A stretch of 64,000 nt of DNA from NCBI GenBank assembly GCA_024362935.1, contig JANCRA010000008.1, forward strand, positions 35,310,557-35,374,556, read 5' to 3'. The translations under genes were made by a program, and so were the position numbers. Origin of the DNA: Setophaga petechia (lineage: Eukaryota > Chordata > Aves > Passeriformes > Parulidae). The notes under the pieces were generated by a model. The model made no database searches and was not told the origin of the DNA. It saw only the letters and a list, made by a program, of their open reading frames with translations. This document shows, piece by piece, positions 10,449 to 24,531 of this stretch; positions within the stretch are counted from its first letter, which is position 1; each line of letters starts with the position of its first letter.

Positions 10449-13400
10449 CCCAATACCAAGACATTGTTCCTAACTACTAGAAGCAATACTCTGGAGTCCA
10501 AGAAGTAGAAACCAAATAATTTACCATAACTACATTTTTTGTCTCTTCTTGCTTTATGGACTATTTTCATAAAACATGACCTAGATATTTTGATGGGGGC
10601 AACTGAATTATGCTGTTTGTGCTTCCATCACCTCTAAGTAAGAAATATTCTAAGTTGCACATGCAAATTACCTTCTTGCATTAGTATTCAGTTCATACTA
10701 TTTAAGAAATCAGTGCATGTAATTAATGCATATGTATATATAAAACAACCCACTTTATGGAGACTTTTGACACTGCAACATTTTCTTTAAAGAAAAAGTC
10801 ACACTTATTAAAAGAAAGAGAAGATAATAAAGCAAATTGTTGACATGTTTTTAAATACACAACATTTGCATTTTTCTCAGTTTATGTAATAGAACAGACA
10901 TGAAAATGCTGTTAGATAATTAGCTCTGTTAATTTGAAGAGCTTAGGTTTTGTTGGTAATGGTGAAATACTATTTAACACTATTAATTAATACTATTTAT
11001 CTACTGGACTAGCATCTATTCTTACCAGCTTTGTGAAAGATAAACCAAGAGCTCATATATTATTATTTTCATTTTAGTACAGAAGGAGCAGTTATGGCTG
11101 GCTGTACAACACACCAATGTAAAACGCTGGTCTGATAAAGAGTTTGCAAAGCCTATCATAAACTAAATTTGTCTGACTAAACCTTTTCACTCATCATGGT
11201 TTGGCTATTATTTTTCATCTCACTTTTGAACAAGAAAGATACAAGTTCCAAATGCTGGAATCTGGGATCATATGCAAGTACAGATATTTCTACAGGACTT
11301 CTGTAATCCTGTTAAGAGCTATTATTCCCCAACAAAGACAAATATCCCATAACAATACTATTCAGTTTCCTTCTGTGTCTTTAGGAGCAGTACACAGGGG
11401 AAACAACATTTAATCTACATTAATACTGTTGACTTTGACAAATATAAAATGTTAAATATAAAACCCAAATAAGGCCATTACTGGTTAAAATAAATGATAG
11501 TGTAATAGTACAGGAGCCCTGTGGCAGCACATCACTACTTGCTATAAGAAAAGCAATAAAACTTAGTGACTCAAGATCTTTATTTTCTCCCTTTTTATTT
11601 TTTCTTTTGGAGCCCTCCAGGACTGTTATCTTCAGGACTATTCCTCGCTCAGGGTGCTGGGGATGGAAATTCTGTCAGATGATATTCCCTAGAGTCTGCA
11701 TTAGTTCTGAACACAAAGAGATATAATTCTGGAGTTAACTCAATCCTTTCTCAGAAAAGAACTGTTGTTTTAAGAAGACATTTGCCAGTTAACAGATGTT
11801 AAAACAGTAACAGCCAAGGATTGAATTTGTGTAGGTATATCTGTTAATTTTATTTAATCTTTGAGAAACTTGAGATATTTAGAAGCTGTGACACTACACA
11901 TAATACCTGAATAATGCTCAGCTTAAAGTTAAAAAAGGTGGTCACCTCCAACTTCACCCATTCTGTGATCCTGGGATTCCAGTTCTTTAATAATCCCCAG
12001 TTTTGCATCTGCACATACCTATAAGTAGGATACCAAGAATTTAATATTTGAAATCATCTACTAGTGCATTTGCTCTATAATGTCTCACTGACCTTTTATT
12101 TGTGGATTGAATGGTATTGGAAACAAACTGTGCCTTGTGGGAAACAGGCAGATGCTGTGTTTGTCTAATTTTATTTTGACAGCCAGCATGCAAAGTAGGT
12201 ATTTCCAGATCAAAGTATATCCACATAAGGAGAGAAAGAAAAGTTTCTGGAGGGCTGAACAGGAATGAACTAATGCAATTAATGCTTTTGATTGATGAAT
12301 AATAGCAGAAAAAGAGAAGTAAAAATTATGAAGGAACTAATACAGAGCCACGTTTAGAGCCATAGAAACAGAGAAAAAAGATGAAGTAGTCACAGGCATA
12401 ATTTTAACATGCATCCGAAACATCAATTTTCCCAGTTTATGAAGAATGAATGCTGCATTCTCTCATTTCAAAAGTGGGACACAAAAAGTGTGAAGAAATG
12501 ATGAAAGGAGCACCCTGAGCATTCTATGTTGAGTTTTTTGAGTACTTCAAAATAAGCATTTCAAGTGTTCCTCCCACCACTTCCCCATTTAAATGCACCA
12601 TCAAGAGTGATTTCAGCCATTAAAGCATTTATGGTCAGTCATTTTTCTGAAGCTTTCAGCACGTTGTAATTTTATTGTAGTGGGGATTTAAGCACTGCTG
12701 TCTTCTCTCAATGTCAGTCCACCTGCAAGGTCTGAAAGATGCTGCTCTGACCATTGTGGCCATAGAGGAATATTCAGAAAGTCAAATGCAAATATTATGA
12801 GCACACACAGTTGTCCACTCACCATACTATGTACATACACTAATGAGTAATTAACATATGCTAATGACATCCAAGGACTCATCAACACTAATCTCAGAAG
12901 TGATAGGTTGTCAACTCCAACAGCAGCGATCCCAGGGGCAGGCAATAGCGTCAGGTATGAGACAAGGCAGAGATTTGTTTAAAAAACCCAAACCTGTATC
13001 TGTCAGCCACTGAATTAGAATTGAAGATCTTGGCTGAAGGCTGTGGCTCTGGCCTGAACTTTAGCTAGACAAGTATGCTGACACCAGTGGTCAAATAATG
13101 CCTTCAGTGGGAAACTGAGTGTGCAGTAACATCAAAAAGTAATCACAGAAAATGTACAACCCCCACCACAAGCATTAAAAATTCACTGAACTTGCACCGA
13201 CTTGCTATATGTGGTATTTAATTTAGTGAGGAAACATGACTTCACTCCCACTTGCTTTAACTTTTCCTCTTTGACACAAGCCAGGCAGAAGTGAAGTAGA
13301 CAGATTTTCCCTGTTCTCTCAATTGCAAACAGCAGCAATTCTGTTATGGATCAAACAACTCCCACTGCATTCGCCCAGCATCTCTGACTCCAAGTTTGAT

Positions 13401-16400
13401 TGTGTATAAGACATTCTTGTGCTAGTCCTTCCCAGCAGTGGAAAAACTCTCTGTAAGGTTTTCTCATTAGCCTGATAGCCAAAATCAATTTTAGTTTGTG
13501 TTCAGGTAAGTGGCAGCATGATAACATCTTGAGAACCCTCGAAATATGTCATATCTTCAAAATTGTTCCATAAAATTTTGTTCCATAAAAACAGGGACTT
13601 CTTACAATTACACAGGTAAGTGGGAAGGAAAAGGTATAAGTGGATAAAAGAGATGTAGAAACAAAGAAATGGAAGAAGATAGTGCTGCAAAAGAAAATCA
13701 TCACAAATAACCACATAGCTTAGATCACACTGGAAAAGGACAGGAAAAGAATATGAAAGGATGGAAAAGCAGAAAGCATTATTTACAGTTTATAGTTACA
13801 TACTTTGGGCTGCCTACATCTTTTCCTATAGTACCACATATAATATCTCCTGTCTAAAACTTCATGGGATGCAATGGCCATTTTCTGACATTTTGATAAA
13901 TGTCCATTTCCACATGATTCATATAAATCAGTTATACTCATTAGATTCTTTATGTTGAGTATCTACTATGAGTCCTGTGTGAAACTATTGATTGGCTAAA
14001 GACATATCTTGTGCTATCTTTAGTGAGGATTTTGCTTAAACTGAAGAGGTTTAAACAAGAATGGTGAGAAATGTGGTCATTGTGCTCACATCCCACCATT
14101 TAATATTCCCTCAGACCGGCTCTCTGCAGAGCACTGAGGTACTACTAATTGACAAGAAAAGCACCTTAACAAGTCTGCCAGAAAAGGGGAAAAACAAAGA
14201 CTGAAAAACAAATTTGGGATAGTATAATCTAAAAGTATGAAATCCATCTTGTCTAATGCATAAAATTTTTAAGCACAGCATGCCTGCTCTCTGCCCAGGG
14301 AACCTGGGGCATTGTTTGAAAGCAAAATGAAAAAAGCAATCATCCTTTGCTGTGAAAAAAAATACTAACAAGCTTCTTTTACACTGGAGTTTACTTGTCT
14401 AGTTCAATATTCCAGAGTCTAGGCTTCTACTGTTCTACACTGACTTACACTTAGACGCTTACTGCTCTACACTGACTTTTATAAGAAATTTATAACATGG
14501 AAGTGCTCAGAACACTGGAATGTGCCAGTCCCTTCTGTCCATGATTCTGCATGCCAGGTTTAAAACCTCATGAACTAAAGATGCAATACCTACCACTTCA
14601 CCAAAAATTTATATACAGTTACCCAAACAGAAATCAGTATTGGGGGCAAAATACAAGGGGTAAAAATCCCTGATATGCCAAATGATACATAATGTATATT
14701 CATGGTTCTTATGTAGCAAAAGGTGACCTTGCCTTTCCCAGACACTTCCGCACAATAGCTGGGGCATGTTTGTGGCTATTCCACAGATGCCATTAAAACC
14801 ATTTTGAATATCCTTAGTAACATTGGAAAAGTCTTTTACAGTATTTCCACATTTTGTGAATCTGGAACATTTATATTATAGGTATTCTTTATATCACAGA
14901 CAGAATCTCAGTCTCCAAATGAATGCTAATACACTTTTTCATTTTTTGTATATTGCTATTTCTGCTTTAATTTCACTGATGGTGCCTTTTACCAGCTTTT
15001 GACACTACTTCCATGTGCACAGAACACTTTTTCTTGGCTGTCCTCCATTTCATCTGTGCTTCTAAAGCTGAGAGCTAATCATACATTTTATTCTTTTTTT
15101 TTTTTTTCCTTCCTCTCTGAGAAATTGGTCTCATGGGCCTTAAAAAAGCATCCAGTAAAAAAGGCAAAGTACCTGTGGAATAAAGCATTTGAGGTTGTTT
15201 TGTCAACATGTGCTAATGACAAACACTTATCCTGGACAATGTCTTCTTTCTACTTTTGCTCATATCTTCCTCACTTTGTGATTAGATACTGCTCCTTAAA
15301 TGATACACATTTCCAAACCCAGCTACCTTCTGGATTTTTTTAAAGAAGTCTCTCCCTATCAAGTTCTGTCTTACCAGCCAATTTAATTACCACACTCCTA
15401 TTTCCTATTCCACATGCTTAACCCATTCTGTTGTGCCATCCTCACATACTTTCCCTTCCATTTTCACTAATCTCTTCAGTTTCTCTTGGTCCCAGCAAGC
15501 TCCTTGTGTTATTGCTCTTTGTTCTCTGATGGCTGTAGCAGAATCTTAGATGAGCAGGGATACACATGATCAAGCCTTCATTAAATAAAGGGTTGGCACC
15601 CTCATCTGAAAGAATTTCAGAGTTTTCAACTGAATCATCTCCAGGACTATACAGTTTTCTGCCCTTAATCCCATTCCTGACCCATAAATGATACTTATGG
15701 TAAGATAGTTTCAAATGTTTTTGAGCTTTTAAGCATTGCATACTAATAAATGCAATAAGTGATGATAATTTATATTTACCTCCATAATCAAGCTGATGAA
15801 ATTTCAACCATTTCAGGTAAATAAAATCCCTCCTGGCACTCATCTCAAAATGTAGTTTTCAGAAAGTGCATCAGGAACCATTTAAAGAATCATTTTAAAG
15901 TTAAATATTTTTCAAGTTGGACAGAGAATTATTTAAAAAAATAGTAAAGAAATGTGAAAATTTGCTTAGATATACTGGTTCAAGCAAGCCATGCGAATAC
16001 AATGTTATATTTGACTTTTTGGCCACTGACAGGATAATCAAGTAGATGAAAGATTTCAGTGAATTATAGCACTGACTGAGTTTTCTTCCAAAAAGTCAGA
16101 AAGATCAAATGATGTTTGGAGCAGCCGAGATTGAGAGATTCCATTAGATGCTACTTCTCCCTCCCCTCTTTCTAATAAGATGGAAGCTTTTTAGAAAATA
16201 TGTGACAAATGACCACTCACAGCAGAAATAAATCACACACCACAGAGTACAGCATTATTAATAGTGCAATAATAGTAATAACTTACTGTGATAGCAAAGA
16301 AGTACCATTAAGAGGGACACAGCAGCTAATAGCATTTCCTCTACAGGGGCTAAGGGGCAAACCTTCCTTTGGTACCTTATAAATAAGTGGAAGATTAAAG

Positions 16401-17620
16401 GAGCTGGTGGGACCAAATAGCCTGATTTTTCCAGAATGCTACTGAGTAGGCACTGCCTGTAAAGTGCTCTCCATCTCCCCTATGTGACAATATTTTAATA
16501 GTTCTTTAGTTAATTTAAATTAGAGTGAGAGGACATTTAGTTGCAATGAAAGACTTGAGAGGGGTATAAAATATGGTAATGCTAGGAGGGCTGTGACATG
16601 GTTTTCAATTATTAGCCTTGTTTTCTCCTTAGCAAAGTGCTGTGTGAAAAAAAAAAACAACTTGAAATTTAGCACATGGATTTGTATTCAGGCGCTACTT
16701 AAAAAATTAAAACAATTAATCATGAATGGTCAATTGGATAGTTCTTTCAGGTCTTCATATTTAGTTATATACATATTTTGTGAAGAAAACATTTATATTA
16801 TTTTACAAATGTTATTAAAATATTTCTCTGTGTGTGTGTCTATTTGTCTTAGTAGTAAAAGTTCACAAAAAGTAACTTGGATTTCACTAATGGTGAAGCT
16901 GCTGGGAAGTGGTGAAGAATATATATTATCAGAATTATTTACCATGCTTTAGAGGTTTTAACAAAAACATCCTAGTTATTCACCAGTTCAAGAAAATTGT
17001 CTGGTTTGCAAACTAATGTTGTCTCTATTTGTGGTTTTTTTTCAATATTATTATCTTTGTTTTGATTGTCAATAGCTTTTTACAGAAAAGCAGATTTTTT
17101 CTAATCAATATTATAATGAATGAAATTAATAATTAATAAATAGATGAAAATATTATTTTCATTATTATTGTTTGGTTTTAAAAGCAAAAAATGTAAAAAA
17201 CCAGCACAAATTTAAAGAAAATGTTAGTAACCTCCACAGTTACGGACACATTCCAATGCAGCCTTGGGTGCCATGAGATCACAAATATCATAAGTATGTT
17301 GGGAAATGTGTGTAAATATAACTTACATACATATAAAGCTCTTGTTGTTAAGGACATTAAACTTACTAATGAAAAGTTAGCATGCAGCTACTGAAAAAAA
17401 GAATCACCATGGAAATTTCTAAGCTAAAATTTCTGCTCTCACACAATTACTATGTCCTGAACACAGAAGTATTTCTGGAACTGCTATCCATCTGTGACTG
17501 ACAGTAATGGCCAAAACCACTCTACTGACCTCTTTTGGAAGCAAAGAAATTACTGGATACCCACATTTTCCAGAAATGCATCTTAATAAAGCAAAACAAA
17601 AAGATGCCAATAGTTATTTT
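10449..17620 (-). other. DOK6: DOK6 intron, central part
   Basis: About 7.2 kb of AT-rich intron without a recognised transposon. It holds a near-repeat of ctctacactgactt words at 14424-14480 and short A/T runs. Two moderately long frames (15442-15843 minus, 133 codons; 14999-15343 plus) have no recognisable domain and no splice-site context, and I take them as chance. Confidence 0.6.
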
Positions 17621-18004
17621 ATAGAATAATAGAATATGCTGAGGTGGGAGGGATTCATCAGGATCATAGAGTCCATCTCCTGGCCCTGCACAGGACACAC
17701 CATTGCCTGAGAGCATGATCCAAACTCTTCTTGAACTCTGTCAGCCTTGGTGCTGTGACCATTCCCTTGGGGAGCCTTTTCCAACACCCTCATGGTGAAA
17801 AGCCTTTTCTTGATATCTAACCTAATCCTGTCCTGACTCAGTTTCTTCCTGCTTCTTTGAGTCCTGTCACTGGTCATGAGAGTGAAGAGACCAGCACCTG
17901 TCCCTTCGCTTCCCACTGTGAGGATGTTGAAGACTGCAAGGAGGTCTCCCCTCAGTTTCCTCAAGGCTAAGCAGACCAAGTGGCTTCAGCTGCTACTTAT
18001 AAGT
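17621..18004 (-). mobile_element. CR1 LINE 3' end fragment, minus orientation
   Basis: The + strand begins atagaataatagaatatgct, the reverse complement of the ATTCTATG-type CR1 3' repeat. It runs through gggagggattcatcaggatc, ggccctgcacaggacac and gtctcccctcagtttcctc. It is 5'-truncated near 18004 in the ORF2 end. The ggccctgcacaggaca word places it in the same CR1 subfamily as the copy at 63149-63568, and in a different one from that at 5541-6640. Sense with respect to DOK6. Confidence 0.93.
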
Positions 18005-21000
18005 GAGGTTGTTATTTCTGAGAACAATGAATCAACGCTGCCTGAAAGAACAGGGGGAATTATGCAGATATTAGGCAAAACCTTCCAAAACCAGCTTTCT
18101 CAGTTTAAGAGTAGTGATCAACAGTCAAGCTATACTCAACGTGGTTTCATTGTAATGAAGACTCAAGCCTGAGAGAAGAATAAAACATCCATTGCAATTG
18201 CTTTTGCATCTGATGTACAAGAGATAACTGTTAAACACCAAAATGCCTTTAGAATAAACCTAAGCCAGCAGAGGAGGCAGAGTTCTGACACAAACATATA
18301 AAACCGTGCCTCTTTATGCTTCTGCAATGCTCCACATGTGCATGTGCAAGCACGGGTCTGCACAGGTCCCTACATATTCATGAACAAACCTCTTTTGTTG
18401 TGCAAATCCCAGCTTTTGCATTTTGATTACTTCCTTCTATGTCTGTACAGTACACAGCCCTAGCATAATGGATATTTCAAACCTCCTCCTCAACTGATGA
18501 TCCTACATTCATAAGCTTTGGAGAAAAGAAGGATTTATTTGTGCTTAGCATTCTTGCTGGCTACACGGTTCTCCGTGCAAAACGTGGCCTTCTGGATTGC
18601 CCTTTGTGAAGCATTTAACACTCTTCCACTGTTGGTATAGAAAATTAGGCGTCAAGTTTCAGCATTTTTAATTAGCTCATGTAAATAGCCTTGCTGGGGG
18701 AGAGATGCAACAGTATTTCAGTGCTAAACCAGACATTTTATTGTAAATGGCATCTATATATTAAATGAAGAACATTGCAAAATCTATCAGTATTTTGCAT
18801 TTAAAAGCTTTTGAGTTTTGACATAAATTACTTTTTTTTTACTAAATTGTTTTGGGTTTCAAATCTGAGTTGTTTTAGCCTTCCTGTATTTTCTGGTAAG
18901 AAGTTAAAGGTTATTATGCCTCTTGGAGATAAAAGGATATGCTGCTGGGATGTTTCAAGTTATCTAGACCTGCCATATGAGATTAATTATTGCTGTTGCT
19001 GACTGTGTAATCCAAAGGTTAAAATGCAGAGTTGAAACAATAAGTGAATCCTAATGTGATTAAGAATGTATGAATTATTTTGTCTGCTTCTTCTGCACTC
19101 ACACATTACACAGCAATAACCTTGTTAGCCATATTCAGCTTCAGGAATATTAATCCAACAATGCAAGCCTACAGGAGAGCATAGGTATGAAAAAGAGACT
19201 ATTAGAATATGGTAAGTGAATAAATCTTTTGGGCTCACACATGAATGGAGAACCTCCTGAAAGCTAAATGATGGCTGGTCTCAAAATATTTTCAAACCAG
19301 CCCTAATTTGACTATGAGGTGACTGTGTTATGAAGGGAGAAAGCAAATTAGGCACTTCAACTGAAAGGTACAATTCACGTTATGCCAGGATCATAGGAGA
19401 AACTTAACATGCTGTCTGCTAATACTCTAGTCAAACACAACACCATTCTTACTGATTCCATTAAAAAGCTTTGCAGCATTTCAAATAAATAAATGATATT
19501 GGACAGCTGGTAATAAGTTGACAACTCACCTTGATCCCTCTGTGATCTGTAAACATAACCCACTTCTACAGACACCTCAGAGATGTTTGCTTTCCTTCTG
19601 AGCTGCATATCTGCTGTGTTCACTGGACAAACTTTGGGTGATTGTTTTGCTAACTGTATGTCTTTCACTCAGTACAAATTCATAAGAAAATTGCTTGGGC
19701 AATGCTGAATTAATTAGCTAGCGATGTGCTCACTGCTATCAATTTAGTATTTATAAATTTATCCATTATTATACTACACAATGTCATCTATGAAGCTTAG
19801 TGCTCTGTCCTAAGAGTCACTGACTTTTCAATCTATTTCTGTTAAAATTAAAAAAGGAAATTCTCTCAATATAGTTCTTTTTAAGATGTCATTGTTTTTC
19901 TCATAAAAATTATCTTTCAGTGAAGTGAAATGGATCAGGCATTCTTTGTCAGTTGGAGAAAATCTTTTGTAGGTTTGTATATCACAAGAAAATTTTCAAA
20001 ATAGGGTTTAAAAAAGAAGAATGCTTTAGAAGGTACAATGCAACCTTTTCTCCTCTCTGCTTCCCATAGTCAATTATATGATGAAGAATTTCATTGCTAT
20101 GTGAGTTTTGGTGGAACTTGCTCTGACTTATCAATGCTAGAGCAGTCTGAGAGGAGCCTTGGCAGAGAGAAAATGCAATGAGCACTTTATAAATCACTTA
20201 CAATGAGCTATATTAGCTTCTGGTAGTAAAACAGTTCTTAGATTAGGTACCATGATCAAAACCAGAGTAAGGTTCCTGTAGATGAGTTAAACACTCAACT
20301 CCTTTTTAAGTAGGGTTTAAGTGAATCAATGACTAACATAGAACTTATTCCAGGTCAGGAATTTGGCAAGAGGCAAACTGAGAGCTGGAATGGAAAAAAG
20401 TAGGAATGGAACTACAATTACAACATATTACAGTATAACCTTGGCACTGCTAAGTAACAGGAATTAATGAAACCTTTTCAGTGCTAAGAAATGCCACTTT
20501 CCCTAAAATGAGAGCTGCGTCATTACTGTGAAAAAAGCCAGGGTAGGATACATAAAAGAGATTAATGTTTCTTTTTCAAGAAAGTTTTTTATTTTCAGAT
20601 TTTAGAGATATATGCCACTTGTGGAAAGGATATGAGAAAGAAGTGAAGGGACCATGAGGAAACATAAAACCACAGAAAATTTATATCATGGGAAATTTGG
20701 CTTTTTGAAAATATCACAAAGGTGTAAGAGAAGGAAAAGATCCTAGCAAACTTAACTATTTAAAGTGTGGGACGCTGAGAGCTCTGTGCTAACGTTTATG
20801 TGAAATGATAAATTATCTACTGGAGCTGCACAAGTGCTCATACTGATGCTCGACCCAAAATGACCCATAAATTCTATCACAAGCTATGATTTTTAATGAT
20901 ATTTAGAATGTTTAAAAACATATGATTTATAATTCCATTGTAAACCCAGGATAGATAAACTTAATCCACTATTTAGATAATCCACCAGCAATCAAGAATT

Positions 21001-22541
21001 GCAGGTTTGTCTTCAGGGAGGTACAGACACATACAGCAGTGTATGAAGTCCCATGACTGCTGTCTCACGAGGCACATCCATAAGGGGCACATAAGCAAAA
21101 AAGTGCATGTTAACTGTGACTGAGCTTTAAGGGTTAATTGACAAATACATTTCATATTAACACCAAAAATCACCACAGAGGACTGACAGACAAATGAAAC
21201 ATTTCAGTCAGATGTAGTGCCTGAAGGAAACAGTGAACTTTCTGCTTCAGATAACCCTAGCATCTGTGTATGTACCACAGAGAAACTGAATATATCAGTC
21301 TTGGGAAAAAAAATCTGAGAAATTCTCATGTTGCCACTGTGTAATGCTTGAGCTCAATATTTTTCTTAACCAAAGAAACAGATTCCAGATCTTAGAAGTG
21401 ATAGAGACGACCATATTTCATTAAATTTTCTCTGATGAACAAAAAAACTAAATCAAAGGCAAATAAAGAAGGAATAGTTTAGTGTGGTTCAGTGAGTCTC
21501 TTTGAATGCACAGCATGAATTACTTGGAAATACTTGAAATTGTTTATATTTCAACATCTTGTCTACAACGTAAAAGAAAATGTATTTCAGAAAAAGGAGT
21601 ATGTAATAGATTTGTGGCTCCTTCTGCTCTCAAAAATACAAGAAAAAAACCTTCTGCCTCAAAGTCTCTGCTGGAAACTCACAAAATTTGACAAATTTTG
21701 GCTGGAGCTTCCACAGCCCATCCCCTCATTTTCTCACCATGTTTAACTTGATTTCAGCTTTTTCTTTTTTTTATATTTCTAGCCAGTTAATACACTTGAC
21801 CAGACAGCTTCCATACAAAGAAAATAATGTAAAAGACAAAATTACAGTAAAGTGAAAGAAAAAACACTTCAAAATGAACAAGGAGTCCATATGTGCTTAA
21901 TTTTCTCTGTGTCTCAATTCTGAATTCTTGGGAGTATCCTCTTATGGTCCTAAAAAGATGCCTCAGACAGCTTGTTTTGCCAAAAGGAAAGCTTGGACAA
22001 CTGCCTTTTGCAGTTACCAGAGAGTGGAATTTAAACATTGTTAATGGTCTTTATTATGGTAAGGATGTTTTTTTTTTTAATGGTGATTGTTTGGCTTACA
22101 AAATCAGCAAAATGAATCCTGCAATTTGGACAAGAGACTGAAAAAGATGTCTTCACACCTGATCAGGACTATGAAATGTTTCACCTGTAGCTGTTTTACT
22201 ACTTTTCCGGCATGTTTCTTAAATTACGTGTACTTAATGCAATCCCCTGCAAATTAAGAGCAACTTCATGTGGACAGCCAGGGCGGGCAGCTCTGTAAGG
22301 ACACACTTCCCATTTCAGAGGCTTAACATCAGCGACAATCAAAGACTAATTTAGCCCATACACATGGAGCAGCACCACTAAAAGTTTGGAGAGAAGTAAG
22401 TGCACCCATGCAGGTCAACTCCACAGCGCCTCCAATGTGTCCAGTATCCAAAATAATGAGAACGTGGTGTCTGAACACATTATATACATCCATAAACTAA
22501 GGAAATCCTGTGAATCATTGATGATTAAACATTAAAACTCT
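18005..22541 (-). other. DOK6: DOK6 intron between CR1 and second LTR
   Basis: No transposon, RNA gene or exon recognised. Two stretches (about 18490-18620 and 18660-18790) are compositionally balanced, low in simple repeats and dense in homeodomain-type TTAATTA/ATTAG words. That is the look of conserved non-coding DNA, but a single sequence cannot prove it. Confidence 0.5.
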
Positions 22542-23109
22542 TGTTGTGGTTTAATCCCAGCTGTTAACAAAGTATCACACAACCATTTTCTCACTCCCCC
22601 GCTGGGATGGGGGAGAGAAGCGGAAGGGTAAAAGTGAGGAAAGGCAGTGCAATAGGTAAAGTAAAAGCCTTGTGCACACTCAAGATGTCACAAGGAATTA
22701 ATTCATCACTTCCCATGGGGAGACAGGTGTTCAACCATTCCCAGGAAAACTTCTCCCAACCACACATAACAATGACTTGGGAAGACAAACGCCTTCACTC
22801 CAAATGTCCCCCTATTCCTTCTTCTCCCCCCTGCTTCATATGCTCAGCACGATGCCATACAGTATAGCATTGTCCCTTGGGTCACTTGGGTCAGCTGTCC
22901 CAGCTGTGTCCCCTCCCCACTCCTTGTGCACCCCCAGCCTGTTTGCTGGTGGGGTGGGGTGAGGAGCAGAAAAGTCTTTAACTCTGTGTAAACTCTGCTC
23001 AACAATAATTGAAACATCTCTGGGTTACTAACCTGTGCTCAGCACCAATCCCAAACTCAGCCCCATAACAGCTGCTGTGAAGAAAATTAATCCTTCCAAA
23101 ACCAGCACA
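22542..23109 (-). mobile_element. Solo LTR of a second avian ERV family
   Basis: A 568-bp element bounded by TG (22542) and CA (23109), flanked by actct (22537-22541) and actcc (23110-23114). This is a 5-bp target-site duplication with one mismatch. Internal landmarks are ttgtggtttaatcccagc at the left, actcccccgctgggatgggg, gggaagacaaacgccttcac, gggtcagctgtcccagctgt and gctgctgtgaagaaaattaa at the right. I recall these as a common avian LTR whose sense starts TGTGCTGGTTTTGG, so this copy is on the minus strand. No internal retroviral sequence is attached. Orientation is less certain than identity. Confidence 0.85.
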
Positions 23110-23162
23110 ACTCCCAGATCCAGAACAAGACTGGTTAGTTGGAAAGCCTTGATGTTAAAAAC

Positions 23163-23181
23163 GTAAGAGCTATGCTCTTAC
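23163..23181. repeat. 8-bp inverted repeat with 3-nt loop
   Basis: gtaagagc, then tat, then gctcttac: a perfect small hairpin. It is too short and isolated to assign a function. Confidence 0.7.
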
Positions 23182-24471
23182 CTCATGTGCTCTGATCCAT
23201 TTACTGTGTTAGATAAACAGCATTAATTCACACAAAGCTATTGTAGTGCCTAATGGTGTTGAGAATGACTGTTTTCTGATAGGTGAAGAGATTTCATGGG
23301 ATTAGCCCTAATCAGGTACTTTAGGTAATGAGAATCTCTCCATCCAGCATTGAACAAAGCCACACAAAATGGTTCTTTCCCCGTATCTCAGCAGGGTTTG
23401 GATAGACAAAAAGACAGATTAAGGAAATGTCTGAGCAAGGAATACTTACTTTCATTGCTTCAATAAATAATAAAAATATCAGGACAAGTCTAACTTCATA
23501 GATAGTGCAAAGGCACATATTTACTCCAATTCAGTGCAAAACTATACAGAAAAATCTGGCAGATTAAAATACTCTGAGTTCATTCCTCCCATATTTTAGA
23601 CATTCTCCAAATTGTGTAGTCATTGCATTTCATTAGACAAGTGAGTAGTTCAGTTTTATACATCCAAGTTCATATTCCATTTAAATGAAAAGCAATATAT
23701 TTATTAAAATATAAATTTGTCAAAAAGCTTAATTCTGATCAATTTATTTAACATAGTATATCTTTGTGAATATGTCCATTTATGTTATTGAAGGGATTGA
23801 TTTTCTCAAACAAAGTAATTCCAAAATTCAGGATGTAAAATAAATATATAAAACTGAGCTTCTAATGTTCATGCAAACCTCATACACATATACTGGATAT
23901 CTGCTAAAACATACTAAAACATAATAACCTATTCAAAATTATTTCCTTTAAAGCAATTGCCTACATTTAATATTTAGGCCTTAGGGAAAAATTAAAGCAA
24001 CAACATTTTTACTGCATAACATTCTCATAAAACATGGATGAGTGCTTCACCTCTGATAAAACAACATGCATCAAGAATTTATTGTATTAAGGTACTAACA
24101 GATCAGGGGACAAAGAAAATAATCTTCAGAAAGAGGAGAAAGATGATTTGTTGATTAAAAAATAAAGTAAAACGCCAAGCAAATCAACAACAGATTTTAA
24201 AATGAGTGCTATTATTGCCCTATATAGCCTTCAGATGTTATTGAAGATACCAACTTTTCTCTAGCCCTAATTTTTTTACCTCTATGCATTTTCAAATCAG
24301 ATAGATAAAGTACTCCCAAGCAAGCAAAAAGGGAGGAATCAGATCAAAGACAATAGAGCATGACAGATAAAGGCAGAGCTATCTCAATAATAAAACACAG
24401 GAAAACAATCCACTTTTCATCAGGTCATGTGGTTCATGGACTGTAGGAGCAGATGATATTCAGACACTAGC

Positions 24472-24531
24472 ATGGAATTATAATACTGTAGGAGGCTTGA
24501 AATGGAATTAAAATACTGTAGGAGGCTTGAA
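24472..24531. repeat. 30-bp tandem duplication
   Basis: Units 24472-24501 and 24502-24531 share atggaatta and aatactgtaggaggcttgaa, with a single T/A difference between them. Confidence 0.9.

Noticed and set aside
15442..15843. 133-codon minus-strand frame as a gene
   Set aside because: No recognised domain, no splice context beyond chance, and ordinary intronic composition.
17614..18172. Frames of 98-121 codons on both strands
   Set aside because: They read through the CR1 3' end at 17621-18004.
22930..22965. G-quadruplex in the LTR (ggtggggtggggtgagg)
   Set aside because: Only two runs of four G with weak flanking runs; not a convincing four-tract motif.
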